Origin: Vibrio renipiscarius
Lineage (GTDB): Bacteria > Pseudomonadota > Gammaproteobacteria > Enterobacterales > Vibrionaceae
Assembly (NCBI RefSeq): GCF_000827885.1
Contig: NZ_JTKH01000024.1
Coordinates: 434,001 to 498,000, forward strand
DNA length: 64,000 bases
Direction of reading: 5' to 3'
Shown here: positions 26,605-35,757 of the stretch, piece by piece
How positions within the stretch are numbered: the stretch's first letter is position 1
How the letters are laid out: each line of letters begins with the position of its first letter
Program-made: the position numbers and the translations under genes
Notes under the pieces: generated by a model
The model's input: only the letters and a program-made list of their open reading frames with translations
Database searches by the model: none
What the model was told of the DNA's origin: nothing

Positions 26605-27477
26605 TTACTTATTGAGTGCTTTTATCAACACAGAAGTATCCATACGGCCAAGTCCTTGTGCTTGCAACTCGGCATAGCGTTGGTCTACTTGTTGAGTCAA
26701 AGGCAAATCCAAACCGACTCGCTGCGCTTCCTCTAAACAAAAACCTAAATCTTTGCGCATCCAATCAATTGCAAAGCCAAAATCAAACTTATCTTGCGCC
26801 ATCGTCGTCGCACGGTTCTCCATCTGCCAAGAACCCGCCGCGCCATGTTTTAGCGTATTCACGACTTGCTCGATATCCAGCCCTGATTGCTGAGCCAGTT
26901 GAATCGCTTCGCTTAGCCCTTGCAATACTCCAGCGATACAAATTTGATTGACCATCTTGCAACGTTGGCCTTGGCCATTCTCGCCCAACAATGTCGCTTG
27001 CTTCGCGTAGACATCCATCACCGGCGCCACTTGGTCAAAGATCGCCGAGTCGCCGCCACACATGATCGTTAGCACACCGTTTTCAGCGCCCGCTTGACCG
27101 CCAGAGACAGGCGCATCAATAAATTCGTTACCTGCTTTTTGTGCTGCTTCTGCCAACTCAACCGCTAGGTTTGCCGATGTCGTGGTGTGATCAACCAAAA
27201 TAGCACCAGGCTTCATACCCGCTAAGATGCCCTCTTCGCCATAAACGACACTGCGAACGTCGTTGTCGTTACCCACACAAACAAAAACAATATCGCACTC
27301 TTGTGCGGCTTGTTTTGGTGTCTCACACGCGATGCCTTGGTATTCATCTTGCCATTTTTGTGCTTTTGAATAAGTACGGTTGTACACCTTCGTGCTGTAA
27401 CCTGCTTTACTTAAAAAGCCGGCCATTGGGTATCCCATTACGCCCAAACCAACAAAAGCGACTGTTTTCCTTTCCAT
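26605..27477 (-). CDS. NAD(P)-dependent beta-hydroxyacid dehydrogenase (3-hydroxyisobutyrate dehydrogenase family)
   Basis: 290 aa. The N-terminal Rossmann motif GLGVMGYPMAGFLSKAG, the substrate-site segment FIDAPVSGGQAGAENG and the catalytic-lysine region GQRCKMVNQICIAG (the lysine in CKMVNQ) are all present. The family includes 3-hydroxyisobutyrate dehydrogenase, tartronate semialdehyde reductase (GarR/GlxR) and the sulfolactaldehyde reductase YihU; residue patterns do not let me choose. It is monocistronic, so context does not help. Cytoplasmic, oxidising a beta-hydroxyacid or reducing the matching aldehyde. Confidence 0.9.
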   Translation of the reverse strand: MERKTVAFVGLGVMGYPMAGFLSKAGYSTKVYNRTYSKAQKWQDEYQGIACETPKQAAQECDIVFVCVGNDNDVRSVVYGEEGILAGMKPGAILVDHTTTSANLAVELAEAAQKAGNEFIDAPVSGGQAGAENGVLTIMCGGDSAIFDQVAPVMDVYAKQATLLGENGQGQRCKMVNQICIAGVLQGLSEAIQLAQQSGLDIEQVVNTLKHGAAGSWQMENRATTMAQDKFDFGFAIDWMRKDLGFCLEEAQRVGLDLPLTQQVDQRYAELQAQGLGRMDTSVLIKALNK

Positions 27478-27671
27478 ATTTACTCCAATAATTAAGCCTT
27501 TAAACCTTGTTTTAACTAGGGTTTATTATGATGCGGAGCATCATGCGAATGGCGCTAGTGTACCCAACTTCAAACGGTGACATAAACCGTTTTTATAATT
27601 TTCAGTAAGTTTTCATCATGTTCTGTGCCAAAATGGCGCTCATCATTCTTCTATGTAGCCGTAAGAACACC

Positions 27672-28328
27672 ATGAATTTTAAAGCTGCCATCTTTGATAT
27701 GGATGGCCTTCTCCTTGATACAGAGCGTGTGTGCATGCGCGTATTCAAACAAGCGTGCGAAAACGTTAATTTGCCTTTCTTTCAAGATGTTTACTTGACG
27801 ATTATTGGACGCAATGCTGCGGGTATTGAAGCAATATTTCGAGGCACTTACGGTGATGACTTGCCAAAACTGCACGCCGAGTGGCGCACAAACTACGATG
27901 CGATTGTTCGCCATCAGGCAATTCCGGTGAAAGAAGGGGTCATTGAATTACTGGAATGGCTAAAAGCCAACAACATCCCCACGGCAGTGGCCACTTCAAC
28001 GCATAAAGAGTTGGCGGCAATCAAGTTAAAACATGCCGGGATTGACCACTACTTCGATCACTTAACTTGTGGTTGTGAAGTCTCTAACGGTAAGCCTGAC
28101 CCTGAGATTTACTTACTGGCAGCTGAACGTATGAATGTTGAACCGGCACAATGTATTGCTTTTGAAGATTCAAATAACGGGGTGATTTCAGCGGTATCGG
28201 CACGCATGCATACCTTTCAAATCCCAGATTTAGTGCAACCGAGCGATGATATTATCGCACTCGGGCATAAGATTGAGCCATCGATGTTCAACGTTTTAGA
28301 AACGTTAAAAGCCCAAGCCTCGTTCTAA
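27672..28328 (+). CDS. HAD-family hydrolase (beta-phosphoglucomutase-like phosphatase)
   Basis: 218 aa from the ATG at 27672 (MNFKAAIFDMDG), which places the nucleophile motif DMDGLLLDTE at the N-terminus as in all relatives; the frame extends 18 codons upstream but that part is unlike the family. Other HAD motifs: TSTHKEL (motif II), KLKHAG and the acidic motif FEDSNNGVISA. The helical cap between residues 15 and 80 makes it subclass I. Such enzymes dephosphorylate sugar phosphates; the substrate is unknown. Monocistronic, divergent from the dehydrogenase gene. Confidence 0.9.
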   Translation: MNFKAAIFDMDGLLLDTERVCMRVFKQACENVNLPFFQDVYLTIIGRNAAGIEAIFRGTYGDDLPKLHAEWRTNYDAIVRHQAIPVKEGVIELLEWLKANNIPTAVATSTHKELAAIKLKHAGIDHYFDHLTCGCEVSNGKPDPEIYLLAAERMNVEPAQCIAFEDSNNGVISAVSARMHTFQIPDLVQPSDDIIALGHKIEPSMFNVLETLKAQASF

Positions 28329-28493
28329 TCACCGTCTTTTTCATCCTGCCACTTTATTGCAATCACCGAGTTTAACATCAGCTTAAGCTCGGTTTTTATA
28401 TCCCTATCAATGGCTAAGTTTTGCCATTGATCACGCCAAAAATTCAGCAAAAACGATACTCTATAAACCATTGCCACTTGCAAGGAATAGAGC

Positions 28494-29444
28494 ATGCGCA
28501 AAATCCTCCTCACCTCATTAATATTGGCCCTGATTACAGCTTGCTCCCCTAGTGATAAAGATAAAGCCCTCGGCACGCTAGAAAGAGAGCGCGTAACCTT
28601 CTCCGCAACCGCCAATGAAATTATTCGAGAACTTCCGATCAAAGAAGGAAGCCTGGTGAAGATCGGAGATGTCTTAGTCAAACTCGACAACAAAAGTCAG
28701 CAAGCGATGCTCGCGCATGCGATCGCAGAACAAGCCAAATCCGCGGCCTATTTATTAAAGCTCACGAATGGTGAGCGCCCTGAAGACATTGCCGCAGCAC
28801 AAGCACACGTCGTTCGCTCGCAGGCCCAATTGACGGAAGCACAAAAGAATTATCAGCGCAAAGCGGAGTTGGTCGCGAAGAAACTCATCAGTCAATCGGA
28901 AAAAGACACGGCATTAGCCGCTCGCGACTCTGCTCGCGCCGAACTCGATTCTGCCAATGAAGAATTTGCAAAACTCACCGCGGGTTCGCGCCTAGAAGAT
29001 ATTGAGCAAGCACGCGCTGCGCTTGCTGCTGCCCAAGCCGACGTCGCGCTCGAACAACAAAAACTGGATGAACTCACGATCGTCGCGACCCGTGATGGTG
29101 TGCTCGATAATTTACCGTATAACTTAGGTGAACGAGTGCCCGTTAACGGCATTGTCGCGGTCATTCAAGCAAACCAAGTGCCTTATGCTCGGGTTTATGT
29201 TCCCTCCAATTATCGCGTTGATTTTATCCCTGGAAAACTCGTTTCAGTGTTTGTCGATGGCGTAACAGAACCCTTTAACGGTGAGGTTCGCTGGGTCGCC
29301 ACAGAACCATCATTTACCCCTTATTATGCGTTAACCGAAGACGAGCGCTCACGCTTAATGTATTTAGCCGAAGTTGATCTTGATAGCGGCGCGGTTCAGC
29401 TTCCTTCAGGGTTGTCCGCTCAAGTGAGTTTAAGTGAGGATTAA
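28494..29444 (+). CDS. HlyD-family membrane-fusion protein (YbhG-like)
   Basis: 316 aa. A lipoprotein-like or signal sequence starts the protein (MRKILLTSLILALITACSPS, with a lipobox-like ITAC), then a split biotinyl-lipoyl domain (IRELPIKEGSLVKIGDVLVKLD and the later VATRDGVLDNLPYNLGERV) around a long coiled-coil rich in alanine and glutamine (about 75-180). It links an inner-membrane ABC transporter to an outer-membrane channel. The gene is directly followed (2 bases) by ATPase and permease genes, forming a tripartite efflux system of the E. coli YbhGFSR type. No outer-membrane component is nearby, so a shared TolC is likely. Confidence 0.9.
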   Translation: MRKILLTSLILALITACSPSDKDKALGTLERERVTFSATANEIIRELPIKEGSLVKIGDVLVKLDNKSQQAMLAHAIAEQAKSAAYLLKLTNGERPEDIAAAQAHVVRSQAQLTEAQKNYQRKAELVAKKLISQSEKDTALAARDSARAELDSANEEFAKLTAGSRLEDIEQARAALAAAQADVALEQQKLDELTIVATRDGVLDNLPYNLGERVPVNGIVAVIQANQVPYARVYVPSNYRVDFIPGKLVSVFVDGVTEPFNGEVRWVATEPSFTPYYALTEDERSRLMYLAEVDLDSGAVQLPSGLSAQVSLSED

Positions 29445-29446
29445 CC

Positions 29447-30373
29447 ATGACTGAGTTTGCCATTCAAGCGCATAACGTTGTGAAAAAATTTGGTGACTTC
29501 ACCGCGATTGAAGGAATTAACCTCAATGTTCCCAAGGGCAGTATCTACGGTTTTCTCGGCCCCAATGGTTGTGGTAAATCCACGACAATCCGAGTGCTGA
29601 CTGGCCTACTCAGCCCCACGTCAGGTAACGTTGACGTGCTGGGATTAGAGATCCCACGCCAATCGGAACAACTGCGTTTAAAAATTGGTTATATGACGCA
29701 AAAGTTCTCGCTCTATGATGATCTTACCGTAAGAGAAAATTTGCAATTTATCGGCCAAATCTTCGGTATGTCAAACACCTTACTGGCTCAGCGCATTGAG
29801 GAACAACTCGGCACGTATGGGCTTGAACAACTCCGCAATCAACGTGTTAGCGGCATGAGTGGTGGGCAGAAACAGCGTCTTTCCCTCGCAGCAGCCACGA
29901 TGCATGCACCTGAGTTACTGTTTCTTGATGAGCCGACATCCGCCGTCGACCCTGAAAACCGCCGTGAGTTTTGGGAACAACTCTTTGATTTGAGCGATAA
30001 AGGCACGACCATTTTAATCACCACCCACTATATGGATGAAGCAGAGCGCTGTCATCGTCTTGCGATCATGGAGTCTGGGCTTATTCGTGCCGATGGTGAG
30101 CCAGAGCGCTTAATGGCTGAAATGGGGGTCAATATCGTTGAAGTCAAAGCGCCTAACTTGCGTCAATTGAAAAGCAAGTTGTTGAGCCACTCAGAAGTGC
30201 GATCAGCGGCCCAAATTGGTATTCGGCTGCGTGTGCTGATTCGTGATCACGTGGCCAATCCAACCCAGTGGTTGATCAGTCATTTTCCTGAACTCGAACG
30301 TGCTGAGATGAATTTGGCTCGACCAAGCTTGGAGGATGTGTTTGTCACGGTAACGGGAGAAGGACGCCAATAA
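29447..30373 (+). CDS. ABC exporter ATP-binding protein (YbhF-like, single-domain)
   Basis: 308 aa. Walker A GPNGCGKST, the Q-loop, signature SGMSGGQKQRLSLA, Walker B LLFLDEPTSAVDP and the switch His in TTHYMDEAERC are all present, followed by a C-terminal extension (about 220-308) typical of drug/export ATPases. E. coli YbhF has two such domains; here there is one. The start ATG overlaps nothing but follows the HlyD stop by 2 bases, and its stop overlaps the permease start by one base, so the three form an operon. It powers export of an unknown hydrophobic compound. Confidence 0.93.
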   Translation: MTEFAIQAHNVVKKFGDFTAIEGINLNVPKGSIYGFLGPNGCGKSTTIRVLTGLLSPTSGNVDVLGLEIPRQSEQLRLKIGYMTQKFSLYDDLTVRENLQFIGQIFGMSNTLLAQRIEEQLGTYGLEQLRNQRVSGMSGGQKQRLSLAAATMHAPELLFLDEPTSAVDPENRREFWEQLFDLSDKGTTILITTHYMDEAERCHRLAIMESGLIRADGEPERLMAEMGVNIVEVKAPNLRQLKSKLLSHSEVRSAAQIGIRLRVLIRDHVANPTQWLISHFPELERAEMNLARPSLEDVFVTVTGEGRQ

Positions 30374-31473
30374 TGATGATCGCCATCGCTCGAATGAAAG
30401 CCATCATGATCAAAGAGATCCGCCAACTGTCTCGCGATCGTATCACCTTTGGCATGGTGGTTATGATCCCACTGATTCAGTTACTACTGTTTGGTTTTGC
30501 GATTAATACTGATGTGCGCAATATCCCTATCGCGGTCGTAGATCAGAGTCAAAGCGCTGCTGGGCGAGTGATTACAGAATCCGTGCGAGTCACGCAAGTG
30601 GTCGAAATCACTCAACGCTTAGCAACCCCTCAGGAAGCTGAACAAGCCATTCAAGATGGTCAAGTCAGAGCCGCTTTGATTTTACCGCCAGATTTGACCC
30701 AGAGAATGATGCAAGGCCGCGAGATTGGGCAATGGATTGTCGATGGCTCAGATACCATGATTAGCCATGCGATTATGTCACTGCAAAGCATGCCTCTTAC
30801 CGATTTTGATTTTGACATCCGGCCACCAGCGCAGAAGACGTTTGAAGTGGCGTTGTTCTATAACCCGACTCAGCGCTCCGCCGTCAACATTGTTCCCGGT
30901 CTGCTCGGTGTCATTTTAACGATGACCATGATTTTATTTACAAGCGCCGCGATTGTACGTGAGCGTGAGCGCGGTAACTTAGAATTACTCATCACCACTC
31001 CGATTCATTCGATGGAGCTAATGGTCGCCAAAATCGTGCCGTATATTTTTGTTGGTTTAATTCAGGTGGTGATTATTCTTGGGTTGGGCCACTTTATCTT
31101 TGGCGTGCCAATCAACGGCGCATTAAGCCAAATTCTCTTCGGCACACTCTTGTTTATCTCCGCCAGCCTTACCCTTGGCTTAGTCATTTCCACCATTGCG
31201 ACAACACAACTGCAAGCGATGCAGATGACGGTATTTATTCTACTGCCATCGATTCTACTCTCTGGCTTTATGTTCCCTTACGAAGGCATGCCCATTGCCG
31301 CGCAATGGATCTCTGAGGTGCTCCCTGCCACGCACTTTATGCGCCTCATTCGCGGCATTGTCTTACGCGGTGCCGACTTGTCCGATTTGTGGCGTGATAG
31401 CTTGTGGCTAGCAGGCTTCACCGTACTTGGCCTTATTGTCGCCTCTAAACGCTTTAAAAAATCTCTCGATTAA
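30373..31473 (+). CDS. ABC-2 type exporter permease (YbhS/YbhR-like)
   Basis: 366 aa with one N-terminal membrane segment, a periplasmic domain (about 45-175) and five further segments, the usual ABC2_membrane_3 layout. Typical sequences are MIKEIRQLSRDRITFGMVVMIP at the start and RERERGNLELLITTP between segments. Its start shares one base with the ATPase stop (TAATG). Only one permease gene is present, against two (ybhS and ybhR) in E. coli, so it probably works as a homodimer. The operon ends here, convergent with the EEP-family gene. Confidence 0.93.
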   Translation: MMIAIARMKAIMIKEIRQLSRDRITFGMVVMIPLIQLLLFGFAINTDVRNIPIAVVDQSQSAAGRVITESVRVTQVVEITQRLATPQEAEQAIQDGQVRAALILPPDLTQRMMQGREIGQWIVDGSDTMISHAIMSLQSMPLTDFDFDIRPPAQKTFEVALFYNPTQRSAVNIVPGLLGVILTMTMILFTSAAIVRERERGNLELLITTPIHSMELMVAKIVPYIFVGLIQVVIILGLGHFIFGVPINGALSQILFGTLLFISASLTLGLVISTIATTQLQAMQMTVFILLPSILLSGFMFPYEGMPIAAQWISEVLPATHFMRLIRGIVLRGADLSDLWRDSLWLAGFTVLGLIVASKRFKKSLD

Positions 31474-31490
31474 CGGCTTCTTTCTCTCAT

Positions 31491-32510
31491 TCAATACCCT
31501 ATCGTGGTTCGGATCATTTTATGATCCGAACCTTGTGGGTGTGACAGGCTGTCTCGCTGGCAAATGCGGCGGAGGCCACTGGCTGACTTAAGCCATAGGT
31601 GATCAATCGCAATCATCGAAGCCTCTGGCGTCTGAAACAGATTGGTCCAATTGGGCCAACTGGCCACAGGAGCGGTTTGAAAACCTAGAAACAATTTAGT
31701 AAAACGCAGACTTCTTGACGACAAATTAAAATCACCAATGACCAACACTTCATCGCTCGGATATTGATGATTAAGTGATTCAATGGTTTTCATGAGTGCA
31801 TTGCGTCGATGCCATAACGCTTTAGTGCGTGGTGACGGGGGATGGGCAGCAAAAATCGTTATCGCTTGTTGCGGCCCCACTTGCCAGGTCGTTCGGATAA
31901 TACTTTGCTCATCGGGAGTCATAAAAACCGAGCTGTCCGTGAGGGCATGCCGACTGAGAATCATCTGTCCTGAAGGGTAACCGACCCCTTCTTGGCCACC
32001 ATACATATAGGGATAGAGATCGCTTAAGCTTTTCAACTTATCGCCCAGTTTGGGGGAAACCTCTTGCAGTGCCACGAGATCGGCGGGGTGATTCGCTAAA
32101 TAGCTGATCAGCGAATTGCTGTCTGGGTTGTCATAAAAGACGTTATATTGAAGAATTGACACGCTATTAGAGCAATTTGCCAGCACGGTGCGCGCCTTAA
32201 CTGGTGTCAGCAAAAAAAACACACACGACAGACCTGCGCAAACCGCTGATTTCGCCCAATGTTTGGTGATGAAACACAGTCCCAGCATACCCAGATATAA
32301 ACCAGCAAATAGCGCCGGATAACCGGTTACGTTCTCTAGCCACCAAATATCATCATTCAGAAACAGAATGAGCCAAAGCCCTGCGGGCAGAATGAGCCCG
32401 ATCCAAATCGCCATTCTTATCAACAAAATGCTCTCCGTTTCAGCGATAAATAAGCTGTAAGTATGGAAGAATTCATCGATAAATGAGAAAAAAGAACGTC
32501 TGCTCGACAT
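31491..32510 (-). CDS. membrane-bound endonuclease/exonuclease/phosphatase (EEP) family protein
   Basis: 339 aa. Three N-terminal membrane segments (about residues 28-110) are followed by an EEP catalytic domain: SILQYNVFYDNPDS, DLVALQEVSP (metal-binding Glu), VIGDFNLSS, and the C-terminal SDHKMIRTT with the catalytic His. The domain is placed on the periplasmic or cytoplasmic face depending on topology, which I cannot settle. EEP proteins cleave phosphodiesters in nucleic acids or lipids. The last codons contain a perfect 12-bp inverted repeat. Monocistronic, convergent with the exporter operon. Confidence 0.88.
   Translation of the reverse strand: MSSRRSFFSFIDEFFHTYSLFIAETESILLIRMAIWIGLILPAGLWLILFLNDDIWWLENVTGYPALFAGLYLGMLGLCFITKHWAKSAVCAGLSCVFFLLTPVKARTVLANCSNSVSILQYNVFYDNPDSNSLISYLANHPADLVALQEVSPKLGDKLKSLSDLYPYMYGGQEGVGYPSGQMILSRHALTDSSVFMTPDEQSIIRTTWQVGPQQAITIFAAHPPSPRTKALWHRRNALMKTIESLNHQYPSDEVLVIGDFNLSSRSLRFTKLFLGFQTAPVASWPNWTNLFQTPEASMIAIDHLWLKSASGLRRICQRDSLSHPQGSDHKMIRTTIGY
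31506..31532. repeat. perfect 12-bp inverted repeat inside the 3' end of the EEP gene
   Basis: GGTTCGGATCAT / ATGATCCGAACC with a TTT loop. It lies 33 bases past the exporter stop and inside the last 15 codons of the convergent EEP gene. There is no T-run after it on either strand. Confidence 0.8.
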
Positions 32511-32607
32511 CCCACCTAAATCATTCGCACTTTGTTAACGCCGGATTATAATTGCACTCGGTAAGTAATCTCTCTTCACTTCATTTTTCGACATAAAAAG
32601 AATCAAT

Positions 32608-33231
32608 ATGAAAAACTACTTTGACAGCCCTTTCGTTGGTCAACCACTGCAAGAGCAAGTGACTAACCCTAATATAATTGTGGGGAAGTACAGTTACTAT
32701 TCAGGCTATTATCATCAGCACAGCTTTGATGACTGCGCGCGCTACCTAATGCCCGATCGTGATGATGTCGATAAACTGATCATTGGCAGCTACTGCTCTA
32801 TCGGTTCTGGCGCGGTATTCATGATGGCTGGCAATCAAGGCCACCGACATGACTGGGTTTCAACCTTCCCTTTCTATTACCAACGCACCTCTGAGCACTC
32901 TCAAGCTCAAAACGCTTTCCAACGCGCAGGCGACACCATTATTGGTAATGACGTTTGGATTGGGTCGGAAGCGATGATCATGCCTGGGGTTCAAATTGGT
33001 CATGGCGCCGTCATTGCAAGCCGAGCGGTTGTCACCAAGCCCGTTCCACCCTACGCCATTGTCGGTGGTAACCCAGCCAAAATCATCCGTTACCGATTTA
33101 CGCCTGAAGAAATCGCGCAGCTATTGGAGATGCAGTGGTGGAATTGGCCTGAAGAGCAAGTAGAAGAAGCGATGCCTTTAATGTGCAGTGACAGCATTGA
33201 CGCGCTTTATCACTGGTGGACCCAACGCTAA
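32608..33231 (+). CDS. catB: CatB-type xenobiotic (chloramphenicol) O-acetyltransferase
   Basis: 207 aa, left-handed beta-helix hexapeptide acyltransferase of the XAT class. It resembles CatB proteins almost throughout: [39 protein letters not shown] with His79 at the catalytic position, [17 protein letters not shown], and the end [17 protein letters not shown]. CatB enzymes acetylate chloramphenicol; chromosomal forms may have other natural acceptors. Base usage looks like the neighbours and no integron attC site or mobile gene is seen beside it, so it appears to be a resident gene. Whether it gives resistance cannot be known from sequence alone. Confidence 0.88.
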   Translation: MKNYFDSPFVGQPLQEQVTNPNIIVGKYSYYSGYYHQHSFDDCARYLMPDRDDVDKLIIGSYCSIGSGAVFMMAGNQGHRHDWVSTFPFYYQRTSEHSQAQNAFQRAGDTIIGNDVWIGSEAMIMPGVQIGHGAVIASRAVVTKPVPPYAIVGGNPAKIIRYRFTPEEIAQLLEMQWWNWPEEQVEEAMPLMCSDSIDALYHWWTQR

Positions 33232-33662
33232 CGCCCTTTCTGTTCGATATCGCATCGGCGATTTATTGTCGATGCGATATCATGATACCGATGCACTTCC
33301 TCTTCCCTTTGTATTCAACAAGCCATGCTCGACACTCACACATAAGCACTCAAGAATAGGCACTCAAGCGCCGATAGAACTATGCATTTAGCCATCCATT
33401 TGATGAGCGCTAAACGCTTAAATTAAAACAAAAATAAGCATGATGAACTGCCTTTGTCGAAGAGGGCAACCGAACCCTCTAGTTCGCTGCATTTTCATCC
33501 TACCGCTGAATGTGCTAACATACGCCCCCTTTCACAGCCTCAACCTTTGCTGAGTCACAAAATGACACTGCAACAGACGAGGAAAATTCACCGTTCAGCT
33601 CAAAAACATGTCGCACAACACAGACTGATTAAACGGCTGACGACGACAAAAGCGAATACTCA
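33232..33662. other. intergenic region between catB and BCCT genes
   Basis: About 430 bases, with the inverted repeat near its left end. A plus-strand frame at 33454-33675 overlaps the BCCT start and is not protein-like. The BCCT promoter must lie here but is not evident to me. Confidence 0.45.
33246..33281. repeat. inverted repeat downstream of catB
   Basis: GATATCGCATCG and CGATGCGATATC, perfect 12-bp arms with a 12-base loop, starting 14 bases after the catB stop. It could act as a terminator or RNA-stabilising hairpin, but no T-run follows. Confidence 0.7.
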
Positions 33663-35273
33663 ATGTCAAATTTGACACAATCGGTTGACCGTCAATCTGC
33701 CGATGAAAATTATCTAGCCGCTCATCCTCCCGAACAATGTGCCCCATCACAATCGGCCAACAACTTTGCCAGCCCTGTGCTCTGGTTAAGCGGTGGTTTT
33801 CTCGTTCTCTTCGTACTACTTGCTGTTTTCGATACCCCTACTCTAACCAGCTTGATTCAAGTTGGATTCTCTAAAGTAACACTATGGTTTGGTCCATTCT
33901 GGCAAATTCTATTGCTGGCTAACTTTATTATTGGCCTCTATCTCGCTTTCACCCGCACCGGTGATGTAAAACTCGGTAATCTCAACACCCCTGAACTCGA
34001 CACTTTTAAGTGGTTAGCGATTGTTCTTTGCACCTTACTTGCTGGTGGTGGTGTTTTTTGGGCAGCCGCAGAGCCTCTTGCTCACTTTGTTTCAGCCCCC
34101 CCTTTTTACGGTGAAGCGGAAGGTCGCACTCTTGCACTCAACGCCTTATCACAATCGTTCCTGCATTGGGGACTTCTCGCCTGGGCGATTCTGGGCAGTC
34201 TGGCTGCCATCGTTTTAATGCACCTCCATTACGATAAAGGCCTGCCACTTCAGCCTCGCACTTTGCTCTACCCGATTTTCGGAGATAAAGCACTCAATGG
34301 CTGGATAGGCACGCTAACGGATACCTTTTGTATCATTGCCGTTGCGGCGGGCACCATCGGACCAATTGGGTTCCTTGGCCTGCAAATTAGTTACGCACTC
34401 CATTCACTGTTTGGGATGCAAGATACATTGATCACGCAAAGCCTTGTGGTGCTATTCGCGATTGCCATGTATACCTTATCCGCATTAAGCGGGCTAAGCC
34501 GTGGCATCCAACTGATCAGTCGTTACAACATTATTCTTTCGGCTGCGTTGATCATTTTCATTCTGCTCTTTGGGCCGACCAGCTTTATTATTGACGGTTA
34601 CATGCAAGGCGTTGCCCAAATGGTCAACAACTTTGTACCAATGGCGCTCTACCGTGGCGATGCCGATTGGTTAAGTTGGTGGACCGTCTTCTTTTGGGGA
34701 TGGTTCATCGGTTATGGACCGATGATGGCGATCTTTATTGCTCGCATTTCACGCGGACGCACCATTCGTCAGTTGGTTCTTTCCATCTCGATCATTGCGC
34801 CGCTAATTACCTGCTTTTGGTTCAGTATTGTGGGGGGATCGGGCCTGGCTTATGAATTAGCCGAACCGGGTGTGATTTCCGCGGCCTTTGAAGGGTTTAA
34901 CTTGCCTGGCGTCTTACTGGCAATCACGTCACAACTGCCAATGCCAACGCTCATCGCCGTCTTATTTTTAATCCTCACCACGACTTTCATTGTGACAACA
35001 GGCGACTCAATGACCTACACCATCAGTGTGGTCGTCACAGGATCGACTCAACCGAGTGGCAAAATGCGCGCCTTTTGGGGGATCTTAATGGGAGTGGTTG
35101 CCATCGCTTTGATTTCGATGGGCTCAGGTGGGATCTCTGCCTTACAGTCTTTTATCGTCATCACGGCGGTTCCGGTCTCTTTTGTGCTGTTACCGACCTT
35201 ATGGTTGGCACCCAAAATGGCCAAAACCATGGCGGACGAGCAACTTAAAAAGCCCTCTCATACTCATGCCTAG
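33663..35273 (+). CDS. BCCT-family (betaine/choline/carnitine) transporter, intact
   Basis: 536 aa with twelve predicted membrane segments. Family landmarks: GDVKLGN near the end of segment 2, WAAAEPLAHF, LHWGLLAWAI, WWTVFFWGWFIGYGPMMAIFIARISRGRTIRQL, and the last segments. It imports a quaternary ammonium or related compound with Na+ or H+; the substrate is not readable. It differs clearly from the interrupted BCCT gene at 19643-21226, so this is not a recent duplicate. Monocistronic; no choline-oxidation genes are next to it, so osmoprotection is the simplest role. Confidence 0.92.
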   Translation: MSNLTQSVDRQSADENYLAAHPPEQCAPSQSANNFASPVLWLSGGFLVLFVLLAVFDTPTLTSLIQVGFSKVTLWFGPFWQILLLANFIIGLYLAFTRTGDVKLGNLNTPELDTFKWLAIVLCTLLAGGGVFWAAAEPLAHFVSAPPFYGEAEGRTLALNALSQSFLHWGLLAWAILGSLAAIVLMHLHYDKGLPLQPRTLLYPIFGDKALNGWIGTLTDTFCIIAVAAGTIGPIGFLGLQISYALHSLFGMQDTLITQSLVVLFAIAMYTLSALSGLSRGIQLISRYNIILSAALIIFILLFGPTSFIIDGYMQGVAQMVNNFVPMALYRGDADWLSWWTVFFWGWFIGYGPMMAIFIARISRGRTIRQLVLSISIIAPLITCFWFSIVGGSGLAYELAEPGVISAAFEGFNLPGVLLAITSQLPMPTLIAVLFLILTTTFIVTTGDSMTYTISVVVTGSTQPSGKMRAFWGILMGVVAIALISMGSGGISALQSFIVITAVPVSFVLLPTLWLAPKMAKTMADEQLKKPSHTHA

Positions 35274-35500
35274 GTAGTCGATTTAAGGATGTTCTCTCGC
35301 ACTCAAGGAAGAGTGCGCGATATTCCCGTCATCGATTTACGTCAGGCGATAGCCCGCCGTTCACACGTAAGTTCCGATAATGAAATTTATCTTTTTGATT
35401 TTAACAATTAACAATTAGTAACGATAATGTTAAGTTTCTTGCCGTTGATTACACTGATACAAAGTTATTCTTAAGACCACGAGTACTTTATAACAGTTTG

Positions 35501-35589
35501 AATATGGATGTTATCAACATCTCCAATTAACAATTTCAAATTGTTGCCCTTTTCGCCCATACGATCGCTTATCGCATGGGCGCTTTTTT
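35501..35589 (+). ncRNA. candidate small RNA
   Basis: An orphan intrinsic terminator (CGCCCATaCGAT / ATCGcATGGGCG, then TTTTTT; 35554-35589) lies 280 bases beyond the BCCT stop. Just upstream are two further small hairpins, GATGTT-ATC-AACATC (35507-35521) and CAATTT-C-AAATTG (35531-35543). A possible -10 box TATAAC is at 35489-35494, although the -35 is poor. Together this looks like a structured transcript of about 90 bases, but it could also be a long 3' untranslated region of the BCCT gene. Confidence 0.35.
35554..35589 (+). terminator. strong intrinsic terminator
   Basis: 12-position stem with one mismatch, CGCCCATaCGAT / ATCGcATGGGCG, followed by six T. Confidence 0.8.
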
Positions 35590-35685
35590 ATCGATCTTTC
35601 ACGGCTTTCTATCACCAACTCGTCACCACTGCCTGTTCATTCCTCCGTCTATTCGACTAACGATCATCGTGGTGAATACGCAGAT

Positions 35686-35714
35686 AAAAAAAAGCACCGC
35701 TGAATAGCAGTGCT
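35686..35714 (-). terminator. terminator of the photolyase operon
   Basis: On the minus strand AGCACTGCT-ATTC-AGCGGTGCT (one G-U pair) followed by eight T, 44 bases after the L,D-transpeptidase stop. Confidence 0.85.
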
Positions 35715-35757
35715 CATCAATACTTAAGCTCAATCAACTAAGTTAAGGTCAGCTAAG

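Larger units (their letters stand above)
35274..35757. other. intergenic region with several hairpins
   Basis: About 480 bases. A stem without T-run (TCGCACTC / GAGTGCG) follows the BCCT stop at 35297-35317. A group of hairpins ending in a strong terminator lies at 35507-35589 (see the candidate RNA). The terminator of the minus-strand photolyase operon is at 35686-35714. No protein gene was seen. Confidence 0.5.

Noticed and set aside
33232-33300. Possible integron attC site after catB
   Set aside because: An inverted repeat follows the gene, but the core sites (RYYYAAC / GTTRRRY) at the right distances are not present, and no other cassette is next to it.
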